A stretch of 64,000 bases of DNA from Dietzia natronolimnaea (GCF_039525805.1 NZ_BAAAHZ010000014.1); one strand, 5' to 3'; positions 11,832-21,027 are shown, counted from the first letter of the stretch. Made by a program: numbers and translations. Notes: generated by a model not told the origin, from the sequence alone.

Positions 11832-13832
11832 GTGGGCAATGTGTCCAAGACCAAGCTGGACAAGGTGGTCATCCGCATCGCGGGCGACTCGGGTGACGGC
11901 ATGCAGCTCGCCGGTGACCAGTTCACCTCGGAGGCCGCGGCCTTCGGGAACGACCTGGCGACCCAGCCCAACTACCCGGCCGAGATCCGGGCCCCCCAGG
12001 GCACGATCCACGGGGTGTCGAGCTTCCAGATCCAGATCGCGGACTACGACATCCTCACCGCCGGGGACCGCCCCGACGTGCTGGTGGCGATGAACCCGGC
12101 CGCGCTCAAGGCCAACATCGACGACCTGCCCTCCGGCGGCATCCTCATCGTCAACTCGGACGAGTTCACCAAGCGCAACCTCACCAAGGTGGGGTACGAG
12201 TCCAACCCCCTCGGCTCCCCGGCCTTCGAGGCGTTCCAGGTGCACGAGGTGGCCATGGGCACGCTGACCATCGGCGCCGTCGAGTCCGTGGACATCGGCA
12301 AGAAGGACGCCGAGCGCTGCAAGAACATGTTCGCACTGGGACTGCTCACCTGGATGTACGGGCGCACGGTCGACTCGATCGAGAAGTTCCTGGGCAGCAA
12401 GTTCGGCAAGAAGCCCGCCATCCTCGAGGCCAACGTCCTGGCCCTGCACGCGGGCTGGAACTACGGCGAGACCACCGAGGCCTTCGCCTCGGAGTACGAG
12501 ATCATGCCGGCCCAGCTGCCGAAGGGTCGCTACCGTCAGATCACCGGCAACACGGCGATGGCCTACGGCCTGGTCACCGCGGGCAGGTCGGCGGACATGC
12601 CCGTGTTCCTGGGCACCTACCCCATCACGCCCGCCTCGGACATCCTGCACGAGTTGAGCAAGCTCAAGCAGTTCGACGTGACCACCTTCCAGGCGGAGGA
12701 CGAGATCGCCGGCATCGGCGCCGCCCTCGGCGCCTCCTACGGCGGGGCACTGGGCGTCACCTCGACCTCCGGTCCCGGCCTCGCTCTCAAGTCCGAGGCC
12801 ATCGGCCTGGCCGTCATGACCGAGCTGCCGCTGGTGATCATCGACGTCCAGCGCGGCGGCCCCTCGACCGGGCTGCCCACCAAGACCGAGCAGTCGGACC
12901 TTCTGCAGGCGCTGTTCGGGCGCAACGGAGAGTCGCCCGTCGCGGTGATCGCCCCGCAGTCGCCCTCGGACTGCTTCGAGATCGCCCGTGAGGCGGCGCG
13001 GATCGCGGTCACCTACCGCACCCCCGTCATCGTGCTGTCCGACGGCGCGATCGCCAACGGCTCCGAGCCGTGGCTCCTGCCGGACGTGGCCGACCTGCCG
13101 GCGATCGACAAGAACCTCGCCACCGCGCCCGCGACCGGCGCCGACGGAGAGACCGAGGCCGCCGGGGACTACCTCCCCTACGCCCGTGACCCCGAGACGC
13201 TGGCCCGCGACTGGGCGGTCCCGGGTGAGCCCGGACTCGAGCACCGCATCGGCGGGCTGGAGAAGGCCAACGGCACCGGCAACATCTCGTACACGGCGGA
13301 GAACCACGACCTCATGACCCGGACCCGGGCCCTGCGGATCGCGCTCATCGACGTGCCCGACCTCGAGGTCGACGACCCGTCCGGCGAGGCCGACGTCCTG
13401 GTGGTGGGCTGGGGATCGTCCTACGGCCCCATCGGGGAGGCGGTCCGCCGCGCCCGCGCCAACGGCCACCGCGTGGCCCGCGCGCATGTCCGCCACCTCA
13501 ACCCGCTCCCGGACAACATCGGCGAGGTGCTCGCCAAGTACCACCGGGTGCTCGTTCCGGAGATGAACCTGGGACAGCTCGCCATGCTGCTCAAGGCCCG
13601 TTTCCCGGCTCAGATCCAGCCCATCACCAAGGTGCACGGCATGGCGTTCTCGGCCGAGGAGCTGCAGACCGCCATCGAGGCGGAGTTCGCCGGGCGACTC
13701 ACCCACACCGAGCACGACAAGTACCGCCTGGCGCTCGACGGGGTCATCACCACGACCGGCGAGCCCGCTGCGCGCAACCGGCGGATCGGCCACACCGCCA
13801 CCGGCACCACCACCGCCAACCGAACCCGCTGA
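11832..13832 (+). CDS. korA: 2-oxoglutarate:ferredoxin oxidoreductase, alpha subunit
   Basis: Works with KorB to oxidise 2-oxoglutarate to succinyl-CoA while reducing ferredoxin, an oxygen-tolerant bypass in actinobacteria. I start at the GTG at 11832, eight bases after GGAGGT, giving 666 residues. The frame is open upstream but not protein-like. The N-terminal gamma domain begins VVIRIAGDSGDGMQLAGD. The alpha domain has TYPITPASDILHELS and the GLPTKTEQSDLLQALFGRNG region. KorB follows after 24 bases. Confidence 0.95.
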   Translation: MGNVSKTKLDKVVIRIAGDSGDGMQLAGDQFTSEAAAFGNDLATQPNYPAEIRAPQGTIHGVSSFQIQIADYDILTAGDRPDVLVAMNPAALKANIDDLPSGGILIVNSDEFTKRNLTKVGYESNPLGSPAFEAFQVHEVAMGTLTIGAVESVDIGKKDAERCKNMFALGLLTWMYGRTVDSIEKFLGSKFGKKPAILEANVLALHAGWNYGETTEAFASEYEIMPAQLPKGRYRQITGNTAMAYGLVTAGRSADMPVFLGTYPITPASDILHELSKLKQFDVTTFQAEDEIAGIGAALGASYGGALGVTSTSGPGLALKSEAIGLAVMTELPLVIIDVQRGGPSTGLPTKTEQSDLLQALFGRNGESPVAVIAPQSPSDCFEIAREAARIAVTYRTPVIVLSDGAIANGSEPWLLPDVADLPAIDKNLATAPATGADGETEAAGDYLPYARDPETLARDWAVPGEPGLEHRIGGLEKANGTGNISYTAENHDLMTRTRALRIALIDVPDLEVDDPSGEADVLVVGWGSSYGPIGEAVRRARANGHRVARAHVRHLNPLPDNIGEVLAKYHRVLVPEMNLGQLAMLLKARFPAQIQPITKVHGMAFSAEELQTAIEAEFAGRLTHTEHDKYRLALDGVITTTGEPAARNRRIGHTATGTTTANRTR

Positions 13833-13856
13833 CCCGCGAGCGAGGAGAGGATTTCC

Positions 13857-14927
13857 ATGACCACCACCGAACCCGGACTCGTCGGCAGCCCGCTGCCCCT
13901 GGACGCGTTGGCCTCCGTACCCAAGAGCGATGCGCCGCAGAAGCCCAAGGACTACACCTCCGACCAGGAGGTGCGTTGGTGCCCCGGCTGTGGCGACTAC
14001 GTCATCCTGGCCACCATCCGCGCCCTGCTGCCCAAGCTCGGTCTCAAGCGCGAGAACATCACGTTCATCTCCGGAATCGGCTGCTCGAGCCGCTTCCCGT
14101 ACTACCTCGAGACCTACGGCATGCACTCGATCCACGGCCGCGCCCCGGCGATCGCCACCGGGCTGGCCACCGCCCGCCCGGACCAGTCGGTGTGGGTGGT
14201 CACCGGTGACGGCGACGCCATGTCGATCGGCGGCAACCACCTCATCCACACCCTGCGCCGCAACGTCAACCTCAACATCCTGATGTTCAACAACCGGATC
14301 TACGGGCTGACCAAGGGCCAGTACTCGCCCACCTCGGAGCCGGGCAAGGTCACCAAGTCCAGCCCCATGGGGTCGCTGGACCACCCGTTCAACCCGCTGT
14401 CGCTGGTGCTCGGCGCCCAGGCGAGCTTCGTGGCCCGCGCCCTGGACTCGGATCGCAAGGGTCTGACCGAGGTCCTCGAGGCCGCCGCCCGCCACCGCGG
14501 CACCAGCTTCGTGGAGATCCTGCAGGACTGCCCGATCTTCAACGACGGCTCGTTCGACCTGCTGCGCAAGGAGGACGCCGGCGACCACCTCATCGCGGTC
14601 CGCCACGGCGAGAAGATCATCTTCGGCGACGACGGTCAGCACTGCGTGGTCCGCTCCGGTTTCTCGCTGAAGGTCGCGGCGACCGCCGAGGTCGACGAGG
14701 CCGACATCATCGTCCACGACGCCCACGCCGAGGACCCCTCCTACGCGCACGCGCTGGCGAACCTGTCCAGCCAGGACCTCGAGTACACCGTCACCGGCAT
14801 CATCCGGCAGGTGCACCGCGAGACCTACGACGACCAGGCCCGCGCCCAGGTCGCCGCCGCCAAGGAGACCGCACCGGCGGACCTGCAGTCCCTGCTCGAC
14901 GGCAGCAACACCTGGACCGTCGGATAG
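13857..14927 (+). CDS. korB: 2-oxoglutarate:ferredoxin oxidoreductase, beta subunit
   Basis: The thiamine-diphosphate-binding subunit partnering KorA. The 356-residue protein has iron-sulfur ligand cysteines in WCPGCGDYVIL and GIGCSSRFPYY. The thiamine motif is GDGDAMSIGGNHLIH through FNNRIYGLTKGQYSPTS. A good ribosome site (GAGGAGAGG) precedes the ATG. Length is normal, and the two genes are surely cotranscribed. Confidence 0.95.
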   Translation: MTTTEPGLVGSPLPLDALASVPKSDAPQKPKDYTSDQEVRWCPGCGDYVILATIRALLPKLGLKRENITFISGIGCSSRFPYYLETYGMHSIHGRAPAIATGLATARPDQSVWVVTGDGDAMSIGGNHLIHTLRRNVNLNILMFNNRIYGLTKGQYSPTSEPGKVTKSSPMGSLDHPFNPLSLVLGAQASFVARALDSDRKGLTEVLEAAARHRGTSFVEILQDCPIFNDGSFDLLRKEDAGDHLIAVRHGEKIIFGDDGQHCVVRSGFSLKVAATAEVDEADIIVHDAHAEDPSYAHALANLSSQDLEYTVTGIIRQVHRETYDDQARAQVAAAKETAPADLQSLLDGSNTWTVG

Positions 14928-14960
14928 TCGGACACGCTGGCCGGACGGCCACACCGGCGA

Positions 14961-14979
14961 GACCGCCCCGGGGGCGGTC
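14961..14979. terminator. hairpin between korB and the NRDE gene
   Basis: GACCGCCC pairs with GGGCGGTC around a few G/C bases. It sits between convergent genes and may end transcription both ways; no U-tract is seen. Confidence 0.5.
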
Positions 14980-14996
14980 ACCGCGCGGATCTGCAT

Positions 14997-15782
14997 TCAG
15001 AGCCGGGCGGTGACCGTCCCCGCGACGCGTCCCCGGGCGTCCCAGGTGCGCTCGACCACGTCGGCGGTACCGTGCTCGTCGATCCGCACCGCCGTCGTCG
15101 ACCGGGTCCCGTACCACCGGCCGATCCGGACGAACCGCGACGACAGGCGCCACTCGTGCCAGAGCGGGACCCCCGTCCGCGGCAGGTGCCGGATCGGCGC
15201 CTTGCGGCGATCGGCGAGCAGGTCGAGTAGCGGGCCCGACCAGTCCTGACCGGAGATCGCCTCGGTGCCCAGGAGGGTTCGCACCTGCGCGACCGCGCCG
15301 ACGACCTTGGGCCACGGGGTGTCGAGTGCCGCGTTGGACAGGCCGTGGACCCCGGTGCCCAACCGCATCGGCCCCCGACCGGACCGGTTGGAGGCCCACC
15401 ACATCTCGTCGAGGTCGCCGGCCAGGAGGTTGACCGGCCCGTACCTGCCCAGATCGTCGACGACGTGCTGGGCGAACCCGGTCACGGGGACCGGTCCGGT
15501 GAGCGCGTCGACCGGGAGCTCACCCCGGGATGCTGCCGCCGAGCGCTCGGGGCCGCCCTCCCGGACGTTGGTGACCGCCGCCAACCGCGCCCCGGCGGCC
15601 AGCGAGAGCCACGTCCCGCCGGCCGTGACGTCGCGGCCCGCGACGATGCCGGAGATCCCCTCCGTGTCGGCCGTCCATTCGTGCAGGGGTTCGGCGGGGC
15701 GGGCGTGGACCTCGTCCCGGTTGGCCACCAGCACCAGCGGGTACCGGGGGTGGACCCGGCGGGCGACGACGAGCATGCACAT
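14997..15782 (-). CDS. NRDE (TANGO2-like) family protein
   Basis: A 261-residue protein with the defining motif as VANRDEVHARPA near its start. Other family features are GTWLSLAAGARLAAVTNVR and the HGLSNAALDTPWPKV region. I start at MCMLVVARR, where family members begin; an in-frame GTG four codons earlier (15794) is possible. The TANGO2 family is linked to haem or acyl handling in some organisms, but its biochemical job here is unknown. Confidence 0.82.
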   Translation of the reverse strand: MCMLVVARRVHPRYPLVLVANRDEVHARPAEPLHEWTADTEGISGIVAGRDVTAGGTWLSLAAGARLAAVTNVREGGPERSAAASRGELPVDALTGPVPVTGFAQHVVDDLGRYGPVNLLAGDLDEMWWASNRSGRGPMRLGTGVHGLSNAALDTPWPKVVGAVAQVRTLLGTEAISGQDWSGPLLDLLADRRKAPIRHLPRTGVPLWHEWRLSSRFVRIGRWYGTRSTTAVRIDEHGTADVVERTWDARGRVAGTVTARL

Positions 15783-15887
15783 GGCATCGAACACTTCCCC
15801 ACCGGATGACCAGGCGCAACACCGGGGCCCCGCCTCCCGACCCGAGGCTCGGTCGGTTCGTTCACTCCGGACGGTGGGGCTGGTCGC

Positions 15888-16475
15888 TCAGCGGGGCCAC
15901 ACCTCCGGCGGCACCCCGGGGGGCGCCGCGCCGAGGGTCTGTGCCAACCGTGCGCGGGCGCGGGCCGTCCCCAGCCGCAGCAGTGGCCCGTCCCCCCGTG
16001 GTCCGACGTAGGTGGTGCGGATCCCGGCCCTGGCCAGGGCCTCGACGAGGGCCACCCGTCGGGGGGCGTGCTGCTCGACCCCGGCGTCGATCCCCAGATC
16101 GACCGCACCGGCGGCGGTGATCCGGCCGGCGGTGATGAACCAGACCCGGAGCGCCCCCGCCGACGGGGTCCACCCGTCCGGCACGGCGGTCACGGCGCCA
16201 CGCCGCCAGCGCCGCACGACCGGGACGAGATCCGCGGTCCGCGCGGTGGACACCGTGCACCGGCCGTCCGGGCCCGCCGTGGAGCGGACGGGATCGAGCC
16301 CGGCCTGGGTGAGCAGCGCGACGAGGGCGTCCGCGCGCCAGGCGGCGTCGAGCCCCACGGAGACCTGCGCGAGGGCCCCCGCGAGGGTGGACTGGCCACG
16401 GGCGGCGAGGGCGCCCTCGAGGTCGGTCGACTCGGGGACGTGCTCGTCGGCGGCGAAGAACGACAGCTGCGTCAC
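15888..16475 (-). CDS. conserved actinobacterial protein (Rv3647c-like)
   Basis: A 195-residue protein beginning VTQLSFFAADEHVPES from a GTG at 16475. I know no function. The C-terminal part (RRVALVEALARAGIRTTYVG) is alpha-beta in character. The same position between topA and cspA, and a similar length, are seen for Rv3647c in M. tuberculosis, which supports this start. The open frame continues far upstream antisense to the helicase; that part is not real. Confidence 0.72.
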   Translation of the reverse strand: MTQLSFFAADEHVPESTDLEGALAARGQSTLAGALAQVSVGLDAAWRADALVALLTQAGLDPVRSTAGPDGRCTVSTARTADLVPVVRRWRRGAVTAVPDGWTPSAGALRVWFITAGRITAAGAVDLGIDAGVEQHAPRRVALVEALARAGIRTTYVGPRGDGPLLRLGTARARARLAQTLGAAPPGVPPEVWPR

Positions 16476-16507
16476 GGGGCCGAGCCTACGGCCGACCCCG
16501 GACACAC

Positions 16508-16545
16508 GGCGAGGCCCCCGACGCGCACGCGTCGGGGGCCTCGCC
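16508..16545 (-). terminator. strong terminator after cspA
   Basis: GGCGAGGCCCCCGACGCG at 16508-16525 pairs perfectly with its complement at 16528-16545, an 18-base GC stem with a tiny loop, 20 bases after the cspA stop. Confidence 0.8.
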
Positions 16546-16564
16546 GATCTCGGACCGTGGCGCC

Positions 16565-16768
16565 TCAGATGGCGCGGACCTCCTGGGCCTGCGGGCCCTT
16601 CTGGCCCTCGCCGAGCTCGAACTCGACGCGCTGGTTCTCCTCGAGCGACTTGAAGCCCGTGCCCTCGATGGAGGAGTAGTGGACGAAGAGGTCGGCGGAG
16701 CCGTCCTCCGGGGCGATGAACCCGTAGCCCTTCTCCGCGTTGAACCACTTGACGGTGCCCTGTGCCAT
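16565..16768 (-). CDS. cspA: cold-shock protein
   Basis: A 67-residue single cold-shock domain that binds single-stranded RNA or DNA. It starts MAQGTVKWFNAEKGYGFI, containing RNP1 (KGYGFI); RNP2 is in DLFVHYSSIEG. The start at 16768 has AAGGAACG upstream; the longer open frame is 5' leader, and such genes usually have a regulatory leader. Confidence 0.95.
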   Translation of the reverse strand: MAQGTVKWFNAEKGYGFIAPEDGSADLFVHYSSIEGTGFKSLEENQRVEFELGEGQKGPQAQEVRAI

Positions 16769-17018
16769 GTTGTTGCGTTCCTTTTCCGTACTGCCTGGTG
16801 CGACCCTCGGGATGGCCACGCGGGTCGGGTCGCCCCACCGCCCGCGGGGAGCCCGCGACCGGCATCGACGACCGGGACAAGTACACCACGAGACCAGGGC
16901 CAGGTGAACCGATCTCCGCAGGGCCGCCCACCGCGCCGGGAAGCCGCATCCGGCCCGGACCCGGCTCCGACACGCGCTCGGGTGAGGACCCGGGCGGGTT
17001 GCCCTCTACGGTCGAGGG

Positions 17019-19355
17019 GTGACGACGTACGGACGCGAACTCCTGGGCCACCTGCTCGAGCAGCTCCCGGCCGGGCCGTCGCCTGTCACCCACACAGCGG
17101 AGTTGCCCGCCCGCGAGGCCCGGTTCGCCGACTGGCCGGCCTGGGCGTACCCGGGGCTGGTCGACGAACTGCGTGCTCGGGGCGTCGACAGGCCCTGGGC
17201 CCACCAGGTGGCCACCGCCGAGCACGCGCACTCGGGGAGGAACGTGGTGGTGGCCACCGGCACCGCGTCCGGCAAGTCCCTCGGCTACCAGCTGCCCGCG
17301 CTCAGCACACTCGCCTCGGACCGGGGGGCCTGCGTGCTGTACCTGTCCCCCACCAAGGCGTTGGGCCAGGACCAGCTGTCGTCGGTGGTGTCGCTGGTGG
17401 ACTCCGTCCCCGGGCTCGCCCATGTGGCCCCCGCGTCCTATGACGGAGACACCCCGACCGACGCCCGGCCGTGGATCCGCGAGAACTCTCGTTGGATCGT
17501 CACCAACCCGGACATGCTCCATCTGTCGGTGCTCGGTCGGTCCCGCCAGTGGACGCGCATCCTGCGGGGTCTCCGCTACGTCGTCGTCGACGAGTGCCAC
17601 TCCTACCGCGGCGTGTTCGGCTCCAACGTCGCCCTGATCCTGCGTCGGCTCGACCGGCTCGCCCGGGCCCTGGGGGCCGAACCGACGTTCGTCCTGGCCT
17701 CCGCCACCACCTCGGACGCCGGCGCGGCCGCCAGCACCCTCGTCGGCCGCGCCTGCGTCGAGGTGACCGACGACGCCTCGCCCCAGGGGGGCCGCACCGT
17801 CGCGCTGTGGGAGCCACCGCTCATGGACGGGTTCTCCGGGGAGAACGGGGCCCCCGTGCGACGGCCGGCCCCCGTCGAGGCGTCCACCCTGATGGCCGGG
17901 CTGGTGGCCGAGGGCGCCCGGACGCTGACCTTCGTGCGCTCCCGTGCGGGCGCCGAGTCCACCGCGCTGCGGGCGCGCGAGCGGCTGATCTCCGACCACG
18001 GCGAACGGGGCCGGGAGTTGGCCGGGCGGATCGCCGCGTACCGCGCCGGGTATCTGGCCGAGGACCGACGACGACTCGAACGCGGGTTGGCCGAGGGGGA
18101 CCTGGTGGGTGTGGCCTCGACCTCCGCGCTCGAACTGGGGGTGGACATCTCCGGACTGGACGCCGTGGTCAGCGCCGGATTCCCGGGGACCATCGCCTCG
18201 TTCTGGCAGCAGGCGGGCCGGGCCGGACGACGAGGACAGGGCGCGCTGGTGGTCCTGGTGGCCCGCGACGACCCGCTCGACACCTATCTCGTCCACCACC
18301 CCGAGGCGCTGCTGGGCAAGCCGGTCGAGGCCACGGTGACCGACCCGCGCAACCCCGTCCTGTTGGCCGGGCAGCTGCGGTGCGCGGTCAGCGAGCGACC
18401 CATGTCGCACGAGGAGGCCCGCGCGTGGGGCGCCACCGAGGTCCTGGAGGAGCTGGCCGCTCGGGGACTGGTCCGGCGCCGGCCCGTGGGGTGGTACCCG
18501 GCGGCGGACGACCACGCCCCGCACACGGAGGTCGACATCCGCGGGACCGGCGGGGCCGAGGTGGTGATCGTCGACGCCGTCGACGGCCGGATGCTCGGGA
18601 CCATCGACTCGGTCCGGGCGCGGTCGCAGGTCCACCCGGGGGCGCTGTACCTGCACCAGGGGGAGTCCTTTGTAGTCGACGAGTTGGACCTGGACGACGG
18701 GCTCGCCCTGTGCCGACCGGAGGAGCCCGAGTGGACCACCTCGGCCCGGGAGCAGGTGTCGATCGACCTGATCGAGACCCTGGAGTCCGTCTCCGCCGGG
18801 CCGGTGACGCTGTCCTACGCCGAGGTCGAGGTGACCGCCCGCGTGACCGGATACCAGCGACGCCTGCGCGGCGGGGAGATCCTCGACGTGACGCCGCTGG
18901 ACCTGCCCGAGACCGTCCTGGCCACCCGGGCGGTGGTCTACACCCTGACCCCGCAACTGCTGCGGGTCGCCGGGCTGGAGGAGGCCGACTGGCCGGGCGC
19001 GCTGCACGCCGCCGAGCACGCGGCCATCGGACTACTGCCGCTGGTCGCGACCTGCGACCGCTGGGACATCGGCGGAGTGTCCACCGCCCTGCACCCCGAC
19101 ACCGGACTGCCCACGGTGTTCGTCTACGACGGCTACGCGGGCGGCGCGGGCTTTGCCGAACGCGGGTACCGGCGGGCGACCTCGTGGCTCCGGGCGACCC
19201 TGGACGCCATCCGTTCGTGCGAGTGCGAGACCGGGTGCCCCTCGTGCATCCAGTCCCCCAAGTGCGGGAACGGCAACGACCCGCTCTCCAAACCCGGCGC
19301 GATCGCGTTGCTGATGGAGGTGGTGGGGCAGCTCTCGGAGGTCGTCGAGTCATAG
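17019..19355 (+). CDS. MrfA-like DEAD/DEAH-box helicase with zinc-binding C-terminus
   Basis: A 778-residue superfamily 2 helicase. The P-loop is TGTASGKSLGYQLPAL and the DEAH-type box reads VVVDECHSYRG. Motif V/VI regions include STSALELGVDISGLDAVV and QQAGRAGRRGQGALVVLV. The C-terminal DUF1998-type region ends with four clustered cysteines (CECETGCPSCIQSPKCGNG), as in MrfA (YprA), a mitomycin-C repair helicase of Bacillus. Its position after cspA matches Rv3649. GTG start. Confidence 0.92.
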   Translation: MTTYGRELLGHLLEQLPAGPSPVTHTAELPAREARFADWPAWAYPGLVDELRARGVDRPWAHQVATAEHAHSGRNVVVATGTASGKSLGYQLPALSTLASDRGACVLYLSPTKALGQDQLSSVVSLVDSVPGLAHVAPASYDGDTPTDARPWIRENSRWIVTNPDMLHLSVLGRSRQWTRILRGLRYVVVDECHSYRGVFGSNVALILRRLDRLARALGAEPTFVLASATTSDAGAAASTLVGRACVEVTDDASPQGGRTVALWEPPLMDGFSGENGAPVRRPAPVEASTLMAGLVAEGARTLTFVRSRAGAESTALRARERLISDHGERGRELAGRIAAYRAGYLAEDRRRLERGLAEGDLVGVASTSALELGVDISGLDAVVSAGFPGTIASFWQQAGRAGRRGQGALVVLVARDDPLDTYLVHHPEALLGKPVEATVTDPRNPVLLAGQLRCAVSERPMSHEEARAWGATEVLEELAARGLVRRRPVGWYPAADDHAPHTEVDIRGTGGAEVVIVDAVDGRMLGTIDSVRARSQVHPGALYLHQGESFVVDELDLDDGLALCRPEEPEWTTSAREQVSIDLIETLESVSAGPVTLSYAEVEVTARVTGYQRRLRGGEILDVTPLDLPETVLATRAVVYTLTPQLLRVAGLEEADWPGALHAAEHAAIGLLPLVATCDRWDIGGVSTALHPDTGLPTVFVYDGYAGGAGFAERGYRRATSWLRATLDAIRSCECETGCPSCIQSPKCGNGNDPLSKPGAIALLMEVVGQLSEVVES

Positions 19356-19365
19356 CGGCCCCGCG

Positions 19366-19734
19366 TCATAACGGCCCCGCGCGGGCCACCGCCGACGCCG
19401 CCCGCACCCCCAGCACGCCGAGCTCGACCCGGACCTCGGCCCGGATCACCACGTCGTGGCCGTCGATCGTGCACCCCGCCACGACGGCCCGATTGGCGGT
19501 GGCCACCCCGGCAGCGGCCGAGCACGGGTCCTCGGTGGCGCGCAGCGCGTGCGCACCTGCCAGTGCGGCCAGGTCGGCTGCCGATCGGGCGGAATGCGCG
19601 GCCACCGCCGCCCGCCCCACGAGCAGCACCGCCACGGTGAGGGCGAGGACGGCGGCCGCCGCGAACGCGGTCACGACGCTCATGTAGCCGCCATCACCAC
19701 GCGACCTGACTCCGCGCCGGTCACGCCCTCTCAC
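19366..19734 (-). CDS. TadE/G-like secretion-neighbourhood protein (Rv3654c-like)
   Basis: A 122-residue protein with one hydrophobic segment (VVTAFAAAAVLALTVAVLLV) then a HSARSAADLAALAGAHALR region, typical of the TadE-like proteins beside the MrfA-type helicase in actinobacteria. GTG start, overlapping the previous gene's stop by four bases. Likely part of a Flp/Tad pilus-like secretion apparatus at the membrane. Confidence 0.8.
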   Translation of the reverse strand: MRGRDRRGVRSRGDGGYMSVVTAFAAAAVLALTVAVLLVGRAAVAAHSARSAADLAALAGAHALRATEDPCSAAAGVATANRAVVAGCTIDGHDVVIRAEVRVELGVLGVRAASAVARAGPL

Positions 19735-20093
19735 CCGGAGACCCCGGGTTCGGCCCGCGCCACCGCGCGGCCCGTCAGCACGACGCCCGGCAGGCCACGG
19801 GCCGGCACGCTGACCTGCGCCGTCACGCTCCCTCCGTCGCTGTCGACCGACACCTCGGCACCGGGGGCCGCCGCCCGCCCGGCAGCTGCACCCTCCACCT
19901 CACCGGACATGGCCGCGACCCGGGCGGCTTCCCGAGCGGCGTCGACGACCCTGATCTGGGTGAGCGCCGCGGCCGCCCCGGAGGCGGCCACGGCCAGGAC
20001 CACGACGAGCGAGGCGATCCCCAGCGCCGCCTCGACGGTCACCGACCCTCGGTCCGCCTCCGAGACCCCGCGGTGCGGCCGCGGCCCCGTCAC
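19731..20093 (-). CDS. TadE-like pilus assembly protein (Rv3655c-like)
   Basis: A 120-residue protein starting at a GTG that overlaps the DUF4244 stop (GTGA). The motif RGSVTVEAALGIASLVVVLAV is the prepilin-like segment of TadE proteins. A beta-rich tail follows. With its neighbours it forms a Tad-type operon whose earlier genes are cut off by the prophage. Confidence 0.82.
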   Translation of the reverse strand: MTGPRPHRGVSEADRGSVTVEAALGIASLVVVLAVAASGAAAALTQIRVVDAAREAARVAAMSGEVEGAAAGRAAAPGAEVSVDSDGGSVTAQVSVPARGLPGVVLTGRAVARAEPGVSG

Positions 20094-20216
20094 ACCGAGG
20101 TGTTGAGCGCCCGCTCGATGATTCCGCCGAGGGCATCGGGTATCGAGTCGCCGCTGACGACCGTGTAGAGCACGGCCCCGAAGGCGGCCGCCGCGATGGT
20201 GCCGACGAAGGTTTGT
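20090..20216 (-). pseudogene. DUF4244 (Flp-like) gene, C-terminal fragment cut by the prophage
   Basis: The frame ending at the TGA at 20092-20090 reads TFVGTIAAAAFGAVLYTVV, then SGDSIPDALGGIIERAL and NTSV. This is the conserved C-terminal part of the small Flp-pilin-like DUF4244 proteins (Rv3656c type). Reading upstream, an in-frame TGA comes just before QTFVG and base composition drops. The N-terminal part is absent from the window and should lie at the far prophage end. Confidence 0.8.
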
Positions 20217-20222
20217 CAATCC
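20200..20222. other. chromosome/prophage junction (attachment site)
   Basis: Host coding sequence of the DUF4244 gene stops here and lower-GC phage DNA begins. The exact crossover cannot be fixed without the other end. Confidence 0.65.
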
Positions 20223-20518
20223 CCACGTACATCGGGCAGGAACATGCCCAGCTCCCAGCGCACAAAGTCAAAGCTTGCGATCACGGCAGGCTCGTCCGGG
20301 TCGAGGCCAACCTCGCGGGCGGCTTCACGGTCGTGTTGGTCCATACCCTTATGACGGTTCGCAAGGACGGGTGGTTCCACGTGAGAGCGTGTCGTGATTA
20401 GCGCTTACGGGTGTGCCCTTCTCCACCTCCGAAAGCGAGAGCCCTCAGGGGTCAGGGGGTGTCCCCTACCGCAGCACGAGAGGGGTCTAACAGAGGTAGC
20501 AGTTGTAGCGCATACAAC

Positions 20519-20548
20519 AAACCCCTCTCTAGTGTGCGAGAGGGGTTT
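20519..20548. terminator. hairpin terminator at the prophage end
   Basis: AAACCCCTCTC pairs perfectly with GAGAGGGGTTT around an eight-base loop, with T or A runs at both sides, so it could work in both directions and insulate the prophage from the host operon. A further GAGAGGGGT copy lies about 50 bases to the left. Confidence 0.65.
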
Positions 20549-20643
20549 GAAGTCCATATATAGCGTGTCTGGTCAGTTTGCCGCCTTGAGGGCTCGTCGT
20601 ACGAGTTATGGCGCTTCCGCGTCGCGCGCTGTAACTCCGCGCT

Positions 20644-20649
20644 TATAAT
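20644..20649 (+). promoter_or_regulatory. TATAAT box of a leaderless gene
   Basis: A perfect TATAAT ends six bases before an ATG (20656). At this spacing transcription would begin at or next to the start codon. No clear -35 is seen. Confidence 0.6.
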
Positions 20650-20655
20650 TGCTTG

Positions 20656-21027
20656 ATGACGCTAACCCCAGGACACTGGATCAAGACCGTTCAGCACAAC
20701 GAAAACCATTCTACGACCTACCTCCTGGAGCTTCATGACGATAGGACAGCTACCGAGCGCTTCCTGATCCAAAAGGGAACTGCTCGATGGCCAGCTTGGT
20801 GGTGCTTGAGCTACGCACGGAAGGCACCCGGCCTACTCTTCGGAGTCCCGGCGGGTGACTGCACCTACGTGAGCTTCGCGCTATTGAGTGACAGCGGACC
20901 CTCGTTTGGACACGAAATATGTATGGACGAAACCGACATCGAAACAGTCAGGCGTCAGTTTGAAAGTACCCTCCATCGAACTACTGGCCATGAGAGCCAG
21001 GTCGCATTCGCCCGACTGGCCTACTAA
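20656..21027 (+). CDS. hypothetical protein, leaderless, next to the attachment site
   Basis: A 123-residue protein (MTLTPGHWIKTVQHNENHST) of no family I know. It is rich in aromatic residues in its middle and has no membrane segment. It has its own promoter, reads against the neighbouring late genes, and overlaps the end of Lsr2 by four bases. This suggests a gene expressed in the lysogen. Confidence 0.65.
   Translation: MTLTPGHWIKTVQHNENHSTTYLLELHDDRTATERFLIQKGTARWPAWWCLSYARKAPGLLFGVPAGDCTYVSFALLSDSGPSFGHEICMDETDIETVRRQFESTLHRTTGHESQVAFARLAY

Larger units (their letters stand above)
20223..20655. other. phage end region without a supported gene
   Basis: About 430 bases. A short open frame from 20213 begins with TTG and has no family signal. 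The region holds a hairpin and the promoter of the next gene. Confidence 0.45.

Noticed and set aside
11823..14996. 1057-residue minus-strand open frame
   Set aside because: Antisense to korA and korB, which have clear motifs.
16476..19019. Upstream extension of the 195-residue gene into a 1043-residue frame
   Set aside because: Runs across cspA and antisense to the helicase; the N-terminal part is composition noise and the Rv3647c-like length supports the shorter gene.
20213..20401. 62-residue frame at the prophage edge
   Set aside because: TTG start, no ribosome site, no family signal, and it crosses the junction.
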